DNA of 64,000 nucleotides. It comes from Bradyrhizobium monzae. GTDB lineage: Bacteria > Pseudomonadota > Alphaproteobacteria > Rhizobiales > Xanthobacteraceae. The position numbers and the translations under genes were made by a program. Under the pieces are notes generated by a model. The model was not told the origin of the DNA and did no database searches. It saw nothing but the letters and a program-made list of their open reading frames with translations. This document shows positions 55,902 to 63,452 of the stretch, piece by piece. The DNA lies in assembly GCF_021458635.1 (NCBI RefSeq), contig NZ_JAIRDQ010000007.1:186001-250000 (forward strand). Direction: 5' to 3'. Each line of letters opens with the position of its first letter. Position 1 is the stretch's first letter.

Positions 55902-56810
55902 ATGACCGACTTGCGACCCCATATGCATGGGCTCTGGCTGCCGCTGGTGACGCCGTTTCGCGATGGCCGCCTCGACGAGACATCGCTGCGGCGGCTGACG
56001 CGGCACTACTGCACCCAAGCGATCGACGGCTTCATCCTGGGCGCGACCTCGGGCGAAGGCATGACACTGCGCGACGCCGAGCTCGAACGCCTCGTCGCCA
56101 TCGTCCGCGACGAGATGGCGGCCGGGCGCCGGACGTTGCCGATCGGGCTCGGGCTGTCGGGCGCGGACACCTCGCGGATGACGGAGCGGCTGGATGAGAC
56201 CGCGGACTGGCCGATCGACTTTTATCTGATCGCGAGCCCCTATTACGTGCGGCCGTCGCAGCGCGGCATCCTCGCGCATTTCGAGGCGCTGGCCGATCAC
56301 GCCGCCTGGCCGCTCGCGCTCTACAACATTCCCTATCGCTGCGCCGTCGGCATCACCAACCAGACCCTGCTGCGGCTTGCCGAGCATCCCAACATCATCG
56401 GGCTGAAGGATTGCGGCGCGAGCCGTGAGCAATCGCTTGCGCTGCTGCGCGACAGGCCGAAGGGCTTTCGCGTGCTGACCGGCGAGGACGCCAATTATTT
56501 CGAGTCGCTCAGCGACGGCGCCGACGGCGGCATTTTGCTGTCGGCCCATCTCGAGACCGCAACCTTCGCCGCCGTGCATGCCGAGCTGAAGCGCGGCAAT
56601 GCCGATGCAGCGCAGGCGCGCTGGCAGGAGGTCTCGGAGCTGACGCGGCTCATGTTCACTGAGCCGAGCCCGGCACCGGCGAAGTATTGGCTGTGGCGAA
56701 GCGGCCTGATCGACAGCCCCGAGGTGCGCCTGCCGATGGTGGAGGTGAGCAGCGAGCTCGCGGCCACACTCGATCGCGAGATCGAGCGGCGGGTGAAAGT
56801 CGCGGCGTAG
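55902..56810 (+). CDS. DapA-like class I aldolase (dihydrodipicolinate synthase family)
   Basis: 302 residues from the ATG at 55902 (AAGGAG spacing favours it over the ATG at 55896). TIM-barrel NAL/DHDPS type: LVTPFRDGRLDETSLRRLTRHYCTQAIDGFILGATSGEGMTL, the Tyr in ALYNIPYRC, and the Schiff-base Lys169 in IIGLKDCGAS. The GE in TSGEGM replaces the usual T-T of DapA (GTTGE), so it is more likely a NAL-type lyase or aldolase with another substrate than the lysine-pathway DapA (inference). Confidence 0.88.
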   Translation: MTDLRPHMHGLWLPLVTPFRDGRLDETSLRRLTRHYCTQAIDGFILGATSGEGMTLRDAELERLVAIVRDEMAAGRRTLPIGLGLSGADTSRMTERLDETADWPIDFYLIASPYYVRPSQRGILAHFEALADHAAWPLALYNIPYRCAVGITNQTLLRLAEHPNIIGLKDCGASREQSLALLRDRPKGFRVLTGEDANYFESLSDGADGGILLSAHLETATFAAVHAELKRGNADAAQARWQEVSELTRLMFTEPSPAPAKYWLWRSGLIDSPEVRLPMVEVSSELAATLDREIERRVKVAA

Positions 56811-57023
56811 TCGCTCACCACATTTGCGGAAGCAACCCTCACTCCCTCTCCCCGTAAGAACGCGGAGAGGGAGTGATGCAGCGCGCGCCCGGTGGTTAAC
56901 GCTGCGCGAATGGTTAATCCGTGGTGGCAAATGCGCTCAAAATGCGAGCGCGCGAACGGCCCGGAATTTTAAAACATCCTGCGTACCGTTGCCCCCACAA
57001 GCGAAGAAATCGCGGGGGCGATC

Positions 57024-57170
57024 TTGAACAATCAGAATGATGCGGCGTCGCATTACGACGCCGGACAGCAGGGCTTTTCCACCGAAGACATCATCTGGGC
57101 CGTCGGCATCTGGTCGGTGATCCTGACGCTGTCACCGGTCATCGTGTTTTACATGCTGATGATCGCGTAA
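57024..57170 (+). CDS. 48-residue membrane protein with TTG start
   Basis: TTG at 57024 (GGGGG upstream) opens NNQNDAASHYDAGQQGFSTED, then a helix IIWAVGIWSVILTLSPVIVFYMLMIA that runs to the TAA at 57170. The soluble part is 21 residues and the helix 26. No family is recognised. The reading is open from the TTG without a competing gene, and the helix is convincing. Confidence 0.55.
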   Translation: MNNQNDAASHYDAGQQGFSTEDIIWAVGIWSVILTLSPVIVFYMLMIA

Positions 57171-57245
57171 CTTCACCGTCAGTCCCGGAAACGCAAAACG
57201 CGCGGGACACCGCGCGCTTTTCGTCCGGGGAAATGATTGATGAAA

Positions 57246-57923
57246 TTATGCCGCCTGCTTGTGCATTGCGCCGGACGCCGACGCCGTGCCGCGAATAGCT
57301 TTCACTGAACGCTCGATCGCCGCCCACAGCCTTGCAATTTCCTGAGCTGCACGGCTCTCGGCCTGATACTCACGCGCGCCTTCGCCGTGGCTGAGTGCCA
57401 TCAACAAATCCGAACGGTTGGTGATCTGACCGCCCCACACCGGCGCGCGGAACTTGGCCAGCGCCTCGCGGGCGATGGTGACGATCGGGCTTTCGGCTTC
57501 GTCACGCTTGGCCGGCGCACCATTGAGGACGACCGCGTAGGGCTTGCGCGCCGCGCGGCACATCTGGATGGTTTCCTGCACCGCGTTGACATCGAACACG
57601 CCGGGCCGTGCCGGGATGACCACCATCGTGGCGTTCTTGATCGCGTCGTCGACGACGGCCGAGAGGTTCGGCGGCGTGTCGATCAACACCCATTCATAAC
57701 CGTCGCGCTTGGCAGCGGAGACGATGCCGCTGACCGAGTTCACCGCCGACTTGATCGGCGGCTCGTTGGTGCCACGCAGCTTGTGCCACAGCGTGAGCGA
57801 GCCTTGCGGATCCGCGTCGACAAGCATCACCTGCTTGCTCGCCTTGATCTGCGCAGCGAGATGTGCGGCCAGGGTACTCTTGCCCGAGCCGCCTTTACGC
57901 GATGCAAAAACAATAACGTTCAT
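57246..57923 (-). CDS. orphan ParA-family ATPase
   Basis: 225 residues from the ATG at 57923. Deviant Walker A with the signature Lys: VIVFASRKGGSGKSTLAAHLAAQ; Walker A' VLIDTPPNLSAVVDDAI; LVDADPQGSLTLW. ParA/MinD-type ATPases position DNA or protein cargo. No parB or centromere-like repeats are nearby, so it is not a plasmid/chromosome segregation pair. Other orphan members act in cell-pole or chemoreceptor placement. The C-terminal basic tail (RSVKAIRGTASASGAMHKQAA) could bind DNA. Confidence 0.9.
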   Translation of the reverse strand: MNVIVFASRKGGSGKSTLAAHLAAQIKASKQVMLVDADPQGSLTLWHKLRGTNEPPIKSAVNSVSGIVSAAKRDGYEWVLIDTPPNLSAVVDDAIKNATMVVIPARPGVFDVNAVQETIQMCRAARKPYAVVLNGAPAKRDEAESPIVTIAREALAKFRAPVWGGQITNRSDLLMALSHGEGAREYQAESRAAQEIARLWAAIERSVKAIRGTASASGAMHKQAA

Positions 57924-58291
57924 ACCTCTGGCCTCCAGATTGACCCCAGGCCGCGAAAATGAATCACCGCGCTGATTCGTGAAAGAAAAATTTATCGTGA
58001 GTTGCGTTGGCGCCACGAAATAACCAGACGTGTTGGCTTTGAGTCACACTGCTGCGTGCGACGACAGACACAAACCGTCATGAATCGCTGTTCACGCGGC
58101 CAACCGCGTGTTTTTCCGGGCAGTTTCAAGGGGAAGAGCGAACTACAACCTCGCCGCGCAAACCCTCACGCGGCTTTTGCCGTTGCGCATGGTCGCAATC
58201 GCTGCAGCCGCGCGCGCGGCCTGCGCGAACAAAACGAGTCCAGTGGCTGTCGCGAGGCTGATGCCGCTGAGTCACTTTGACGCGCGAGCGC
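57924..58291. other. intergenic stretch with an orphan plus-strand terminator
   Basis: This 368-nt stretch between the ParA and Cys-rich genes has no gene. It carries a plus-strand terminator hairpin (58093-58115), although no plus-strand gene precedes it. No strong promoter was identified by eye. Confidence 0.45.
58093..58115 (+). terminator. orphan terminator-like hairpin
   Basis: CACGCGG, loop CCAA, CCGCGTG followed by TTTTT. No upstream plus-strand gene, so it may end a small RNA. Confidence 0.55.
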
Positions 58292-58633
58292 CTAGTCGTC
58301 GTCGGTCTTTTTCTTCCTGACCTTCGGCTTGGTCTTCTTCGCCACAACCGGCTTGATGTTGGTAGGCTGACCGGCGCTGGCCTCGCCCGGCTCCGGCCCC
58401 TGGCGGAAGAACGCCCGGCATTGCGGCGACAGCTGGGACTTCTTCCGGATCATGCAGGCGGTGATGGCATCGACGTCCGGCACGAACTCGCCGCACAGGC
58501 TCATCGCATCCGGCGTGCAGGCCTGCTGCTGCTCCGGCGTGTAGGCGAAGCCGGTGCCCGGCTGAACCAGAACGGCCAGCGCCAGCGAGAGGCCTGCGAG
58601 AGCCAAGGATGTCTTCGAGCGAAACGCCGGCAT
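58292..58633 (-). CDS. small secreted Cys-rich-repeat protein
   Basis: 113 residues from the ATG at 58633 (GGGGGAT upstream) with a signal peptide (LALAGLSLALAVLVQPGTGFA). The mature part has ACTPDAMSLCGEFVPDVDAITACMIRKKSQLSPQCRAFF: four Cys in the cysteine-rich repeat pattern common in rhizobial exported proteins (recalled). The C-terminal tail is Lys-rich. Function unknown. Confidence 0.75.
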   Translation of the reverse strand: MPAFRSKTSLALAGLSLALAVLVQPGTGFAYTPEQQQACTPDAMSLCGEFVPDVDAITACMIRKKSQLSPQCRAFFRQGPEPGEASAGQPTNIKPVVAKKTKPKVRKKKTDDD

Positions 58634-58952
58634 CGATCCCCCCAAATGTCGAGTCGGGAGGGAGTGTGGGTGAACGGGCGTTGGTTGGCAACGAGGGGCA
58701 AACGTGGCTCAAGGCGAAAACGGCCACCTGTGCGCTCCCGGCAACAGGGAGGGCAGCCCGCCGTCTTCCCCGGCCAAATCGCCAAAACAACCCCATGCAC
58801 AGTAGCCAGGGTTCCGGCCGGCCTCGCGAATTCTCGCGCACTTGCGGATTTTACGAATTTCCTTTGACACGTCGGGCAAAACACCGGCATGATGGCACGA
58901 TCGAGAAGCGCGTGGGGTGGTCGGCCGAAATCCCCGTGAGGGGGAGGACCGC
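58634..58952. other. divergent intergenic region
   Basis: A region of 319 nt between the divergent Cys-rich-repeat gene and the AEC transporter gene. It presumably contains both promoters. No hairpins, repeats or small ORFs of interest were noted. Confidence 0.4.
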
Positions 58953-59897
58953 ATGGCCACCGTGTTGATCGTCGCGCCGGTGTTTGCGCTGATCGCGGCC
59001 GGCTATGCGTCAGTGCTGTTTCGCTTCGTCTCCGAGGGCGCGCACAAGGGCATCTCCGAATTCGCCTTCAGCATCGCGATCCCCGCGCTGCTGTTTCGCA
59101 CCATCGTCGTCTCGGAATTCCCCGACGTCAGCCCGTGGCGGATGTGGGGCGCCTATTACGGCGCGCTCGCGCTGACCTGGATCGCGGCGCTGGTGATCTC
59201 GGCATTCCTGCGCGAGCGGCGCGAGGACCGCGAGGACGGCGTCGTGTTCGCGATCGGCTCGGTCTACGGCAACATCGTGATGCTCGGCATTCCGCTGGTG
59301 CTCTCGGCGCTCGGCAACGAGGCCGCGGGCCCGATGTCGCTGATCCTGTCGGTGAACACGCCGCTGCTCTGGCTCTGCGGCATCTTGCAGATGGAGCTCG
59401 TCAGCCGGAAGCGCACCGACTCGCCGCTCGCGGTGATTCGCCCCGTGCTCGCCGATCTCGCGCGCAACCCGCTGATGCTGGCGATCGGCTTTGGCGTGGT
59501 CTGGCGTTTTACGGGCCTCGGCCTCAACCCCGTCGTCGACAAGACGATCGAGCTGCTCGCGCAAGCGGGGTCACCTGCCGCGCTGATCGCGCTCGGCATC
59601 ACCCTGTTCCGCTTCGAGGTGAAGGGCGAGATGCCGAGCGTCGTCGTGATGAGCGCGCTCAAACTGCTGGCGATGCCGGCGATCGCGTTCGTGCTGGCAA
59701 AGCTGCTCGGCCTGCCGCCAGTCGCCTCCGGCGTGATCGTGCTGTTCGCAGCGATGCCGACCGGCGCCAACGCCTACATTTTTGCGGTGCAGTATCAGCG
59801 GCTGGTGAACCCGGTGTCGGGCGCAGTGGCGCTGGGAACGCTGCTGGCGGCGGTGACATTGCCGGTGGTGGTGATGGTGGTCGCAGGGATCAGGTAG
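58953..59897 (+). CDS. AEC-family transporter
   Basis: 314 residues from the ATG at 58953 (GGGGGAGGA upstream), ten transmembrane helices. AEC features: LIVAPVFALIAAGYASVLFRF, the central FAIGSVYGNIVMLGIPLVLSALGNEAAGPMSLIL (NxxxxG-type) and the C-terminal VLFAAMPTGANAYIFAVQYQRLVNPVSGAVALGTLLAAVTLPVVVM. The family moves auxin-like or carboxylate solutes out of cells. A decayed copy of its last about 60 codons lies at 61183-61377. Confidence 0.92.
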   Translation: MATVLIVAPVFALIAAGYASVLFRFVSEGAHKGISEFAFSIAIPALLFRTIVVSEFPDVSPWRMWGAYYGALALTWIAALVISAFLRERREDREDGVVFAIGSVYGNIVMLGIPLVLSALGNEAAGPMSLILSVNTPLLWLCGILQMELVSRKRTDSPLAVIRPVLADLARNPLMLAIGFGVVWRFTGLGLNPVVDKTIELLAQAGSPAALIALGITLFRFEVKGEMPSVVVMSALKLLAMPAIAFVLAKLLGLPPVASGVIVLFAAMPTGANAYIFAVQYQRLVNPVSGAVALGTLLAAVTLPVVVMVVAGIR

Positions 59898-60207
59898 AGA
59901 CCGCTGCGCGAACGGAAAAGCCGCAGTGCGGTTCCAGCCCCACTGCGGCCCATCCCGACAACTCAAAATTGGGCGGTACTCAAATCGCGCCGGTGTTCAC
60001 ACAGTAGAACACCCCGTTCCGAAAATGGACTCCGTATAACTACCGAACTCCGGCGTTCGGAGGATTGCACCTGGAGAGCGAACATGGCACGGCTCGTCGT
60101 CCAGCCCCCGATGCTCCCGGCTGCCGATCCAATTGCGGATCAGAGCGCCGGGAGAGCCTAAAGCGCGATGAGATTTGGATGAATCGTCATCGCGCTTTAT
60201 CGTCGTC
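59898..60207. other. intergenic stretch without a convincing gene
   Basis: 310 nt between the AEC transporter gene and the end of the VOC gene. I see only short frames and no clear repeats or hairpins. Confidence 0.4.
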
Positions 60208-60615
60208 CTACGTCGTGGAGACGACTGACTTGTCCTCCCGTTCGATCCGCTCGCAGAAGCGGATCATGTTTCCAAAGGGATCGATGACGCCGGATTCGAT
60301 CGTCCCCCATTCGGTCGTCTCCAGGCCGGGGCGCATGTAGCGGTAGCCCTTCGCGTTGATCTCGCGATTGAACTCACGAACACCCTGCATCATGACCCTC
60401 AGCTGCACGCCCGGCGAGCCATCGCCGTGATGTTCACTCAGATGCAGCACAAGACCGCTTCGCGAAATCTGCCGGTACAGCGGCGCATTGTCGTCGAACC
60501 GATGGTCCCAATCGACGCCAAAGCCCAGAAAGCCGAGATAGAACTCGTCTGCTTTCGAAACGTCGAAGATCCGCAGGATCGGGATGACCTGCTGGAATTG
60601 GATGGTATCCGCCAT
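60208..60615 (-). CDS. VOC (glyoxalase/bleomycin resistance) family protein
   Basis: 135 residues from the ATG at 60615. Vicinal-oxygen-chelate fold: VIPILRIFDVSKADEFYLGFLGFGVDWDHRFDDNAPLYRQISRSGLVLHLSEHHGDGSPG and the later YRYMRPGLETTEWGTIESGVIDPFGNMIRFCERI. Resembles the bleomycin-resistance-like group. It is divergent from the SnoaL-like gene with 112 nt between starts. Substrate unknown. Confidence 0.9.
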   Translation of the reverse strand: MADTIQFQQVIPILRIFDVSKADEFYLGFLGFGVDWDHRFDDNAPLYRQISRSGLVLHLSEHHGDGSPGVQLRVMMQGVREFNREINAKGYRYMRPGLETTEWGTIESGVIDPFGNMIRFCERIEREDKSVVSTT

Positions 60616-60727
60616 GATGCCTGTCCTTTTGATGGTGATGCTGGTGGCGCGGTGAGCCCCTGTTATGATTTTGCCTTCGCACGCAATGGTAGCTATTCTG
60701 CGATGATACGCATCGGAGGAGGCGGAT

Positions 60728-61132
60728 ATGGGACATCGCGAGGACATGCTCGACGTCATCAAGCGCGCTTACGCCGCGCGTGGTGATGGTGATGTGAAGG
60801 GCCTGGTGGCAGCTTTTCATCCGGAGGGCTCGTTCAATCTGATCGGCGACAACAGCGCGCTGCACCTGACAGGAAGTGTAAAGGGGCAGCAGCCACTGCT
60901 GGCGGCTTTCGGTCAATTCATCGAGCATTTCGCTTTCGAAAAGCGCGAGATTCTGACCGAGGTGGTTGAAGGAAATAATGCTGCAATACGGTCCCGCCTT
61001 GTCATCCGATACTGTCCAAGCGGGAAAGTTTTCAGCACTGAAGTGCTGGACCTCTTCAGATTTCAGGATGGCAAAATCATCGAGCTGATTGAGTTCGCGG
61101 ACACTGCGCAGGTCAAGGCCATCATCTCCTGA
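60728..61132 (+). CDS. SnoaL-like (NTF2-fold) protein
   Basis: 134 residues: MLDVIKRAYAARGDGDVKGLVAAFHPEGSFNLIGD, then KREILTEVVEGNNAAIRSRLVIRYCPSGKVFSTEVLDLFRFQDGKIIELIEFADTAQV. NTF2/SnoaL-type, small cone-shaped fold used for enzymes and binding proteins. It is divergent from the VOC gene. No catalytic residues can be assigned by eye. Confidence 0.85.
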   Translation: MGHREDMLDVIKRAYAARGDGDVKGLVAAFHPEGSFNLIGDNSALHLTGSVKGQQPLLAAFGQFIEHFAFEKREILTEVVEGNNAAIRSRLVIRYCPSGKVFSTEVLDLFRFQDGKIIELIEFADTAQVKAIIS

Positions 61133-61182
61133 CGCGTGGTGAGACTGGATTGGGATTGCGCGTTGAGGAAGGCGTGAAACTC

Positions 61183-61377
61183 TCGTGCTCGCACTGAACT
61201 CGCCGCCGGTCACGGCCTCCGTGATCGTGCTGTTCGCCGCGATGCCGACCAACGCAAACGCGCACTTCGTCGCGGCATAGTACCAGCGGCTGGCGAACCC
61301 GGTGTCGGGCGCGGTGGCGCTGGGGACGCTGCTGGGGGCGCTGACGTGGTGGTGATGGTGGTGGCGGGGGCGAGGTA
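61183..61377 (+). pseudogene. decayed 3' fragment of the AEC transporter gene
   Basis: Nearly 200 nt matching the C-terminal part of the transporter at 58953-59897 (e.g. GTGATCGTGCTGTTCGCCGC, CGAACCCGGTGTCGGGCGC, GGTGGTGATGGTGGTGGC). It has an in-frame TAG (61278-61280 region) and small deletions, so it cannot be translated. It is a partial duplication about 1.4 kb from the parent, interrupted by the VOC and SnoaL genes. Confidence 0.85.
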
Positions 61378-61404
61378 GCGGGCGCCTGACGATTCCCGAA
61401 ACCG

Positions 61405-62079
61405 CTATTCGACACGCTCGCCCGCGCGCCAGGCCATCTCCCAGAAGTCTGCCTCGAGTCGGGTGGCTTCCTTGAAGATCGCAATCAGCTCTGCCTCGCG
61501 AGCCGGCGTGGCGTAGAGATCGGCGAGATGCTCCATGTGCGCCCGCGCTTTGGCAGCAACCTCCTGGTACGGCACGCCGGCGTACTCGGCGATCCAAACG
61601 CGGTAGGCGTTCGTTGCAGCGTCCGCATCGGGGCGCGAGGCGAGCCGCGTTGCGATCTCCGCGTAGCCGATCACGCAGGGGGCAAGCGCCACCTTGAGTG
61701 CCAGCAGATCGCCGCGCATTCCGACGTCGAGCACGTAGCGCGTATAAGCCAGCATCTCGGCCGCCGGAGGAGCCTGTTCGAGGTCGGCCGGGGATAGGCC
61801 CCAATCGGCACAGAGCTTCACATGCAGGTTCATCTCGACATCAAGGATGGCCGACAGGCCGGACGCGGCTTCCCGCATGTCGGCAAGTTTGGGCGACTTG
61901 TAGACCGCGAGCGCGTAGGCGCGAGCAAACTCGATGAGGAACAGGTAATCCTGGACGAGGTAATGACGAAACGCCGCTTCGGGGAGCGAGCCGTCCGCCA
62001 ATCCGTTCGTGAAGGGATGCTCGGTGTAAGCCCGCCACTCAACGGATGCTGCTGTCTTGAGACGCTCGAAGAAACTCAC
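61405..62079 (-). CDS. TenA-family thiaminase II-like protein
   Basis: 224 residues from the GTG at 62079. TenA fold: SFFERLKTAASVEWRAYTEHPFTNGLADGSLPEAAFRHYLVQDYLFLIEFARAYALAVY. Active-site residues are at the numbers known for B. subtilis TenA: Asp44, Tyr112 and Cys135 (ALAPCVIGYAEI), plus a Glu near the C-terminus (RLEADFWEMAW). TenA hydrolyses aminopyrimidine products of degraded thiamin to recycle HMP. No other thi genes or TPP riboswitch are nearby. A longer reading to 62247 would run into a repeated sequence. Confidence 0.92.
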   Translation of the reverse strand: MSFFERLKTAASVEWRAYTEHPFTNGLADGSLPEAAFRHYLVQDYLFLIEFARAYALAVYKSPKLADMREAASGLSAILDVEMNLHVKLCADWGLSPADLEQAPPAAEMLAYTRYVLDVGMRGDLLALKVALAPCVIGYAEIATRLASRPDADAATNAYRVWIAEYAGVPYQEVAAKARAHMEHLADLYATPAREAELIAIFKEATRLEADFWEMAWRAGERVE

Positions 62080-62122
62080 GATCTTTCTCGCCGGCTTGCT
62101 TTTCCATGAACGTGCTGGGCTC

Positions 62123-62231
62123 GCTACCGATATCGCATTGCGAACCGGGGAGCTACGGCGACAGCGCACAAAATTGGCTTTGAGCAGCGTTGCGGATAGG
62201 GTCGCGTCGAAAGTTTGGTGCACTGTCACCG
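62123..62231. repeat. diverged direct repeat, copy A
   Basis: About 109 nt shared with copy B at 62379-62493: both contain CGCATTGCGAACC, GCGCACAAAATTGGCTTTGA and TTTGGTGCACTGTCACCG in the same order. It begins 44 nt upstream of the TenA start. Confidence 0.85.
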
Positions 62232-62378
62232 TGATGCGTAACTTCATTCCGAGTGGAGGCTTCTTTACCCCTTAATCTGGCGGAGCAGAATCTGCGGCTA
62301 CTGACGCATCATGACGCGCTTACGCAGAGCAACGACCAAGAAGAGATGGGTTTCGCAAGAACTCAACCCATCCTACGA

Positions 62379-62493
62379 GCTACAGATAACGCATTGCGAA
62401 CCAAGGAGCTACGGGGACCGCGCACAAAATTGGCTTTGAGCAACGTTGCGGATAGGGGTCTCCCCGCGTCGGGAGTTTGGTGCACTGTCACCG
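62379..62493. repeat. diverged direct repeat, copy B
   Basis: About 115 nt, the second copy of the element at 62123-62231, with a few extra bases around GGGTCTCCCCGCGTCGGG. Same orientation, 148 nt apart. It may be a small dispersed repeat of the genus or a local duplication. Confidence 0.85.
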
Positions 62494-62823
62494 CAATTCC
62501 AGTCGAGCACGTCGTCATTATACTTTCGGTTGATTCATGCCCAAAAGGGTATTCCAAGTCGCATTTCGTCGGATAAACTGAGATCCGTCCATTAACGTGC
62601 GGCCCAGTCGACCGCCAACGAGGAGAAGCTAATCTGACCCGGAATAAATCCGAATGAGACTGACAGTCGCCTCTATCAAGTTTTCGATCTTTGAAGCACT
62701 TTGGACCAAAGACAACTTGGCGACTTGTAGTCGTACTAGCAGTGTAGACTGAAGACCGCCCAGACGAGCTATCTGGCACAGTTTCTTTCTGGCGCGAGTT
62801 TTGCGCCGAATGAAACTGCGCTG

Positions 62824-63030
62824 GTGTCCAATCTTCTCGATATTCCGGCAGAAGAGTTTCTGCCTTATCGCCAATATATCCTTCGGCAAACGAAAGACCT
62901 ATTTGATGAGGCGTTCCTCGATGTTGAACGAAAGCTAGTTGAGATATGTTGGGAGCCTTCATCCACAATGCAAAGGCGCGCTGCAAATACTCAACTCGCT
63001 TTTTGGTACCGAAGCCTTCAGGCAAGCTAA
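62824..63030 (+). CDS. possible gene fragment of unknown function
   Basis: Open frame (GTG at 62824) giving MSNLLDIPAEEFLPYRQYILRQTKDLFDEAFLDVERKLVEICWEPSSTMQRRAANTQLAFWYRSLQAS. The frame continues without stop upstream to 62740 (KTAQTSYLAQFLSGASFAPNE), so the start is probably lost. The amphipathic composition looks more like protein than random sequence, but I recognise no family. Likely a decayed island gene. Confidence 0.3.
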   Translation: MSNLLDIPAEEFLPYRQYILRQTKDLFDEAFLDVERKLVEICWEPSSTMQRRAANTQLAFWYRSLQAS

Positions 63031-63257
63031 AAGTTTTCTCGGAGACTTGGTAGGGCTTCGTCAATATTGTATTGGCCCGGTCGCAGTGCACGTCCACGAT
63101 AGCGGGCTCGAGTGACCCAGGCTTTTCTCCAGATCGCTCCAGTAACTGCAAAATATGCTCGCTGGTTAGCGGGCCCGATAACCGCGCTGAAATCTTCGCT
63201 GCTACCTCCTTCGCCCGTAGTCGATAAGACGCGGGAAATCCGAATTATCAGCATCGC

Positions 63258-63306
63258 TGGTACAGTTGGGTGGGCTCGAACCACCGACCTCCTGTTCCAC
63301 AGACAT
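63258..63306 (-). other. tRNA 3' fragment, probable integration site
   Basis: On the minus strand the sequence reads as anticodon-arm remnant, variable loop AGGTC, T-arm GGTGG-TTCGAGC-CCACC, then CAACTGT-A-CCA, i.e. the 3' half of a tRNA with encoded CCA. No D-arm or 5' acceptor strand precedes it. Such duplicated 3' ends mark tyrosine-recombinase insertions, and the integrase starts 147 nt away. Which tRNA it derives from could not be settled. Confidence 0.65.
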
Positions 63307-63452
63307 AGAAAGAACTCCGCCGGCGCCGCGCCAGTCCTGCCGTTCGTGCGAAAATCGTAGCATTATCAATTAATAAGACCGCCGTAGCCCGCCTTACCTG
63401 CGCTGCAATTGGCGCTATGGTGGTAGCTACGTGGTAGCTACGGAGGGGATGG

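Larger units (their letters stand above)
62080..63452. other. gene-poor island-edge stretch
   Basis: This 1.37-kb stretch between TenA and the integrase has no convincing complete gene. It holds two diverged direct repeats (62123-62231 and 62379-62493), a possible gene fragment (62824-63030) and a tRNA 3' fragment (63258-63306). By eye, base composition is less GC-rich than elsewhere. A minus-strand frame of 262 codons (62363-63151) spans the second repeat and is probably chance. Confidence 0.55.

Noticed and set aside
62080..62250. TPP riboswitch upstream of the TenA gene
   Set aside because: I could not find the conserved CTGAGA and thi-box segments; the region is occupied by a direct repeat copy.
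62363..63151. 262-codon minus-strand frame in the gene-poor stretch
   Set aside because: It spans the second direct repeat and has no domain character. The repeat-encoded end (TVHQTPDAG...) also appears in the spurious N-terminal extension of TenA, so it reflects the repeat rather than a protein.
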